Assembly: GCF_964275005.1 (NCBI RefSeq)
Contig: NC_092686.1
Location: 16,403,190-16,467,189, forward strand
Direction: 5' to 3'
DNA: 64,000 nt
Source of the DNA: Diadema setosum
Lineage: Eukaryota > Echinodermata > Echinoidea > Diadematoida > Diadematidae
A model generated the notes under the pieces. The model was not told the DNA's origin. It worked only from the letters and a program-made list of their open reading frames with translations, and did no database searches. Of the stretch, positions 60,413 through 64,000 are shown piece by piece. How positions within the stretch are numbered: position 1 is the stretch's first letter; each line of letters starts with the position of its first letter. The position numbers and the translations under genes were made by a program.

Positions 60413-61039
60413 TGTCTATTTTTATATCATTCTGTATTATACAACCATAACTAGCTGAAAAAAACTGTTGTATAACAGATAATGTGGGAACATATTCAAC
60501 CTTCAATCCCACGCCTTTTTATATCAGCCATTTTGATCCTCTTAACAGCAATACCGAGTTGAAAGGGCTTACGCTTATTTGCATATATGTAAGCTCTTTT
60601 TTTTTCTTTTTTTTCATACAGTCTGTATTTTGAAATGATAACGTGGAGATGTATAGAGACTATTATGACCCCACAATAATTCATATGATTATTACAGTCA
60701 ATCAAAATAAATGATAAAACTAAACAACCCGAATGTGTTTGTACTCCACTATGTTGTGTGTGAGTGTCTGTGTTCTTTTTCTTGAACACAATAAATATTA
60801 GTAACAGTAACCATCACAGAGAAGTGGCACTCAGATACTGAATGCACACAGTTCTACTGACTACTAAAAATCAGAGAAATGCAGTGCAAGAGGTGTGTGT
60901 CATTCTTCAACATGAATGGAGTAAGAGAAGTTTGATATACAACATAATACACTACTGTATAAAGAAAGTGAGTGTGTGCATGTCTGAAGATATGAAAGTG
61001 ATGATTTGTGTATTTTGAGAAACATTATACATACACACC

Positions 61040-61306
61040 TACACAGTTGACCTTGCTTAACCCATTGAGGATGGGCTGATTTTGCTTCAACACGCATTTC
61101 CCATAGGCACTTGCCCAAGTATACTCAAGACTCATCCTCAACAGGTGAAGTAAACCTTGCATAAGTCGAATAATCGCATAAGTTGAAGGTCTTTTCGAGT
61201 CCTCTTCTCTTTATATTCTATTGATTTATCCCTCATATGTCAAATCTTCTCAAAGTCCAAACCATTTCTTCAGTCCAAATGGATTCAACTTGTTCAAGGT
61301 TGACTG
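61040..61306. mobile_element. MITE of the 26540 family, interrupted by a second MITE
   Basis: The left end is CACAGTTGACCTTGCTTAA; the right end is TTGTTCAAGGTTGACTG. The interior (GGTCTTTTCGAGTCCTCTTC, CAGTCCAAATGGATTCAACT) is the reverse of the interior at 26560-26665. The left end is split by the insert at 61061-61145. Confidence 0.7.
61061..61145. mobile_element. Short nested MITE (CCATTGAGGATG ends)
   Basis: The left end CCCATTGAGGATGGG and the right end GACTCATCCTCAACAGG are inverted repeats around 85 bases, lying inside the element at 61040-61306. Confidence 0.6.
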
Positions 61307-62566
61307 CACATACACAAATAAAGCAAACATTATGTCCAATCTGGAGATAAATACCCTCTCGTGGGTTTGTGTTGCTTTATTTATTGCTGATTTTTTAAAT
61401 ATATAATTGGACATTTATTTCCCTCTATGTCCACAAATAAGCAGAGAATGCACACAAAGATGCAAACAAGAGACTTCATCTTACAAACATACAATCTATC
61501 TATCATTGCAGGGATTCTCTCAGGCTTATTCTATCAATTGTTTGCTGAATATGACTGGAAACATAGAGGAAACATCCAGTCCATCACACGAAATCATGCT
61601 TACCGAAAGAATACGCAAGAATTGCAAGAAAGGACAGTATCCAAGAGAAAAAGAAATTACATGTAGTCCAGAAAAGAATCCTGGGACCTTGCAGGGGTTA
61701 CTCCAAAAGCTGGAATAAATGAGAATGCATTTGCTGGATTACACGAGGGGCATCTCTCATATTATTACTCAAATACATTGTACTGTAGTCTCTTTTGAGA
61801 CTTCTGAAATAAGTTGCATACCATAAAAACATTACATTTTTGTGCAGTGGGATGAAATTCTGTTAAAACATACATGTACCTTAACAACTAGGAAAGCACT
61901 CGAGAGAGTCAGACCTCCACCAATGCAAGCAGTTCATTTCCACCCATATATACACAATGTATATCAATATTGTGCTAAAAACAGTCCAAGTATTGTCCTA
62001 AAAACAGTCCAAATATCACAATGATGAAGAATCCTTTCTAGTGTCTCTACATTTAATAGCCTCTTGCTGCACATTGAGCACACATTCTGTACATGTAAGC
62101 ACACCTGAAATATGACACCGCTTGAATTCCCTCATATGTTGGCCCCATTTCCTAATAATAAAAAGATCTTTAAAAATGTTTAAAAATAAATAATGGTGAT
62201 CTGGATCACCACCAAAATTTAATCATCTGTTCCTTGTGTCATCACCTTTTCCTGAAAATTTCATCTAAATTCATTTATAACCTTATTATAATCATAATTT
62301 CCTATGGAAACGGACAATAAACAGATAGACCAACTCTCTGGCAAAGTACAATCACGGGCTATGATTTTCTTTAAAAATAGATCACACTTGAATACTTATC
62401 AATGCCACATGATTTTATGGAACTCATCAACCAGTGCATTATACAGCCATGTCTGAGATGAGGTCTGATTGCGCAACAAAATTTCAGTTCATGTCATCGA
62501 TGTCAAAATTGATATTATAAAAAGCTCTAAGCCAGATGATGGTCGGGTCGCAATGGTCGAGGCTTT

Positions 62567-62757
62567 TCATGGCTGCATTCGGAGGGCTCCATCAATGCGT
62601 ATGACCTCTCCATTCATCATTGGGTTTTGGATGATTGATAGAACCATGTGAGCATATTCATCGGGAGCCCCAAGTCTGCTTGGGAAAGGAACCGTGCGGG
62701 CAAGGAAGGCCCTAACTTTCTCTGGTAAAGAGGCCAAGAGAGGTGTGTCGAAAAGAC
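62567..62757 (-). CDS. HSD17B10: HSD17B10, terminal coding exon (3-hydroxyacyl-CoA dehydrogenase type 2)
   Basis: HSD17B10 is a mitochondrial short-chain dehydrogenase/reductase of isoleucine and fatty-acid/steroid oxidation, and also a subunit of animal mitochondrial RNase P. The acceptor reads TATTTTTTTGCAG on the minus strand, ending at 62758. The exon encodes [60 protein letters not shown] and MQP, then TGA at 62569-62567. This is almost residue for residue the C-terminus of the animal enzyme ([29 protein letters not shown]), covering the substrate-loop and C-terminal part. The NAD-binding Rossmann half and the YxxxK catalytic pair lie in exons beyond the right edge; none was found in 62758-64000. 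It converges on fibulin-1. Confidence 0.95.
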
Positions 62758-63550
62758 CTGCAAAAAAATAATGATAGATAAATTTACAAGTGTTAAATGT
62801 GATTAAAAGTGACTTGATGTGTACTATTATTATTCACTCCTACAAGTTAGGCAAAGATTTTCTTTGTTTTATGTCGGCAAAAAGCAGCTTACAACAGCCA
62901 TAATTATCTATAGCACACAATGATCCTTGATGACATGATGTTGAAAAGTGTGATATGAAATGATGATAAAACAAAAGATAGAATTGATCAAATGTGTTTA
63001 CAACTACTAGGTTGCCAAAAATAGAGCAGAATAATTCATGTTGCAGTTTGGCTTAAGGTATCCACGAACTCATGAGCAAATGTTTCAGGTTTTCTTTTTT
63101 CCAGGAATAGAATTTTCACTTTTCATAATTGTCATTGTATGTTAATAAACTCTAAAACATCTGAAACATTGCTGATCATGATTCAATGGCAATATTTTCT
63201 ACTGAACCATTCCTTAAGTAAAGCAAGATGATGCGAAATGTATTTCCCATGATTCATTTTAATGACTGAGACATAGATTTGTCTATTTCCATGTACTAGC
63301 AAGAGCATTTCAGTGGAAGCTATGTGCGGTGAAAGCAAAGTTGATTTCCTACAAGACGTGGAAAGTAGGAGTAAAATAGCATACTGTGCAATTGTTAACA
63401 ATCCCAATTAATCGTGCTTTAAATAAAATTGGGACAGAGGGAGAGAGAAAGAAATAGGAATTCTAGCACAGCCAAATGTTTTGATGACAGAAAATGGGTA
63501 AAAAATGAAGAACAAGGAAAAGTAGAAATTACACGGTGCGTAATATATGT

Positions 63551-63750
63551 CCCCGCCGGAAGTAGCATTTAGTAGCAAAATGTACAATATAGGTAAAAAA
63601 TCAAGGTCAAAGGTCAAAGAAGTCAAAGGTCAAAATTCTGTGTAGAAGTTTTGAAGCCCTCACCTAGTGCCATCACATAAAGCAAACAGAATCGAAATCG
63701 GGTTACAAATGGCGAAGGAGTAGCATTTTGTAGCCAATGTACAATATACA
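63551..63750. repeat. Dispersed repeat with AAGGTCA run
   Basis: Two similar blocks ending in TGTACAATATA flank TCAAGGTCAAAGGTCAAAG and GTCAAAGGTCAAAA. Confidence 0.55.
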
Positions 63751-64000
63751 GTCAACTTCGGATACCTCGACGTCGGATAAGCCGAATATCACTTACCTCG
63801 GGGGCAAAATGAAAGTCCCGATTGTTCCTATGGAGTTTCCGTGTATTAAAATTCGCGCAGCTCGAAGAAATAACTCGAAGTTCGGTTACCTCGAAGTGAA
63901 ATCTACTGTCCCGATCTTAATTAACTTATTGTTTTTTCCCAGCATGTAGCTCGAATCGAATTGCAACATCACTCAGCATCTCCGATTAAGCGCGTGTGGA
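63747..64000. mobile_element. MITE-like element cut by window end (CAGTCAACTTCGGATACC start)
   Basis: It begins TA then CAGTCAACTTCGGATACC, followed by repeated TCGAAG/CTCGAA/ACCTCG words. The other end is beyond the window, so the inverted repeat cannot be confirmed. It resembles the TA-flanked families at 26540 and 58631 in design but not in sequence. Confidence 0.45.

Larger units (their letters stand above)
58566..62566. other. Convergent spacer between fibulin-1 and HSD17B10
   Basis: No coding exon is recognised. Part of the right side must be the HSD17B10 3' UTR; on the minus strand AATAAATAAA at 61385-61376 is the nearest canonical poly(A) signal I found, which would make a UTR of about 1.2 kb. 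The stretch is dense in MITEs (58631, 59704/59753, 61040/61061), has a SINE (59480-59672) and a GA run (60392-60412). 61310-62500 shows nothing else I can name. Confidence 0.6.
62758..64000 (-). other. Partial HSD17B10 intron
   Basis: No exon is recognised. It contains a dispersed repeat with AGTAGCATTT...GCAAAATGTACAATATA and AGTAGCATTTTGTAGCCAAT copies 165 bases apart (63551-63750), AAGGTCA runs at 63603-63635, and a partial MITE at the right edge. Confidence 0.7.

Noticed and set aside
62469..62651. 60-codon plus-strand open frame over the HSD17B10 exon
   Set aside because: Shadow of the minus-strand exon, which matches the enzyme's C-terminus almost completely.

Overview
The window looks like nuclear DNA of a marine invertebrate deuterostome, most likely an echinoderm (sea-urchin-like). 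It is AT-rich, its genes are cut into many small exons with GT/AG introns, the three recognised proteins are typical metazoan ones, and introns and spacers are full of MITEs, tRNA-derived SINEs, microsatellites and tandem-repeat-bearing elements of a kind common in sea urchins and other marine invertebrates. The phylum is inference; 'animal, multi-exon, repeat-rich' is seen directly.

Layout. (1) 1-815: a broken Tc1-like transposase on the minus strand, with what looks like a 204-base intron. (2) 816-11442: no coding exon recognised, probably a long intron of the next gene. (3) 11443-14613 (+): the last three coding exons of the cohesin ATPase SMC1 (ABC signature, Walker B, D-loop and C-terminus), followed by a 3' UTR with AATAAA at 16112. 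(4) 16136-22379: non-coding spacer with repeats, ending in a CpG-richer stretch that may hold the fibulin promoter. (5) 23086-58135 (+): a complete fibulin-1 gene. It has a signal-peptide exon, two anaphylatoxin-type exons, twelve EGF-module exons, and two mutually exclusive 3' ends that match the vertebrate C-type and D-type termini. Both spliced forms stay in frame to a stop (804 and 819 residues by my count). (6) 58136-62566: D-type 3' UTR and spacer, dense in nested MITEs and a SINE. (7) 62567-62757 (-): the terminal coding exon of HSD17B10 (mitochondrial 3-hydroxyacyl-CoA dehydrogenase type 2), converging on fibulin-1; the rest of that gene lies beyond the right edge.

The gene order is the most interesting point. 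In human, SMC1A lies near HSD17B10 on Xp11.22, and SMC1B lies near FBLN1 on 22q13.31. SMC1, FBLN1 and HSD17B10 sit together here, which is what an unduplicated ancestor of those two human regions would look like. The genes do not form a pathway: SMC1 is a nuclear cohesin subunit, fibulin-1 a secreted matrix protein, HSD17B10 a mitochondrial enzyme.

The rest of the interest is in the repeats: a minisatellite that has copied the SMC1 exon/intron junction with its splice donor, a Helentron-like element carrying runs of AGGTCA direct repeats, a 324-base tandem array with a 971-base higher-order period, and several nested or foldback MITEs inside fibulin introns and 3' UTR. I saw no prokaryotic-style system, CRISPR array or viral gene.
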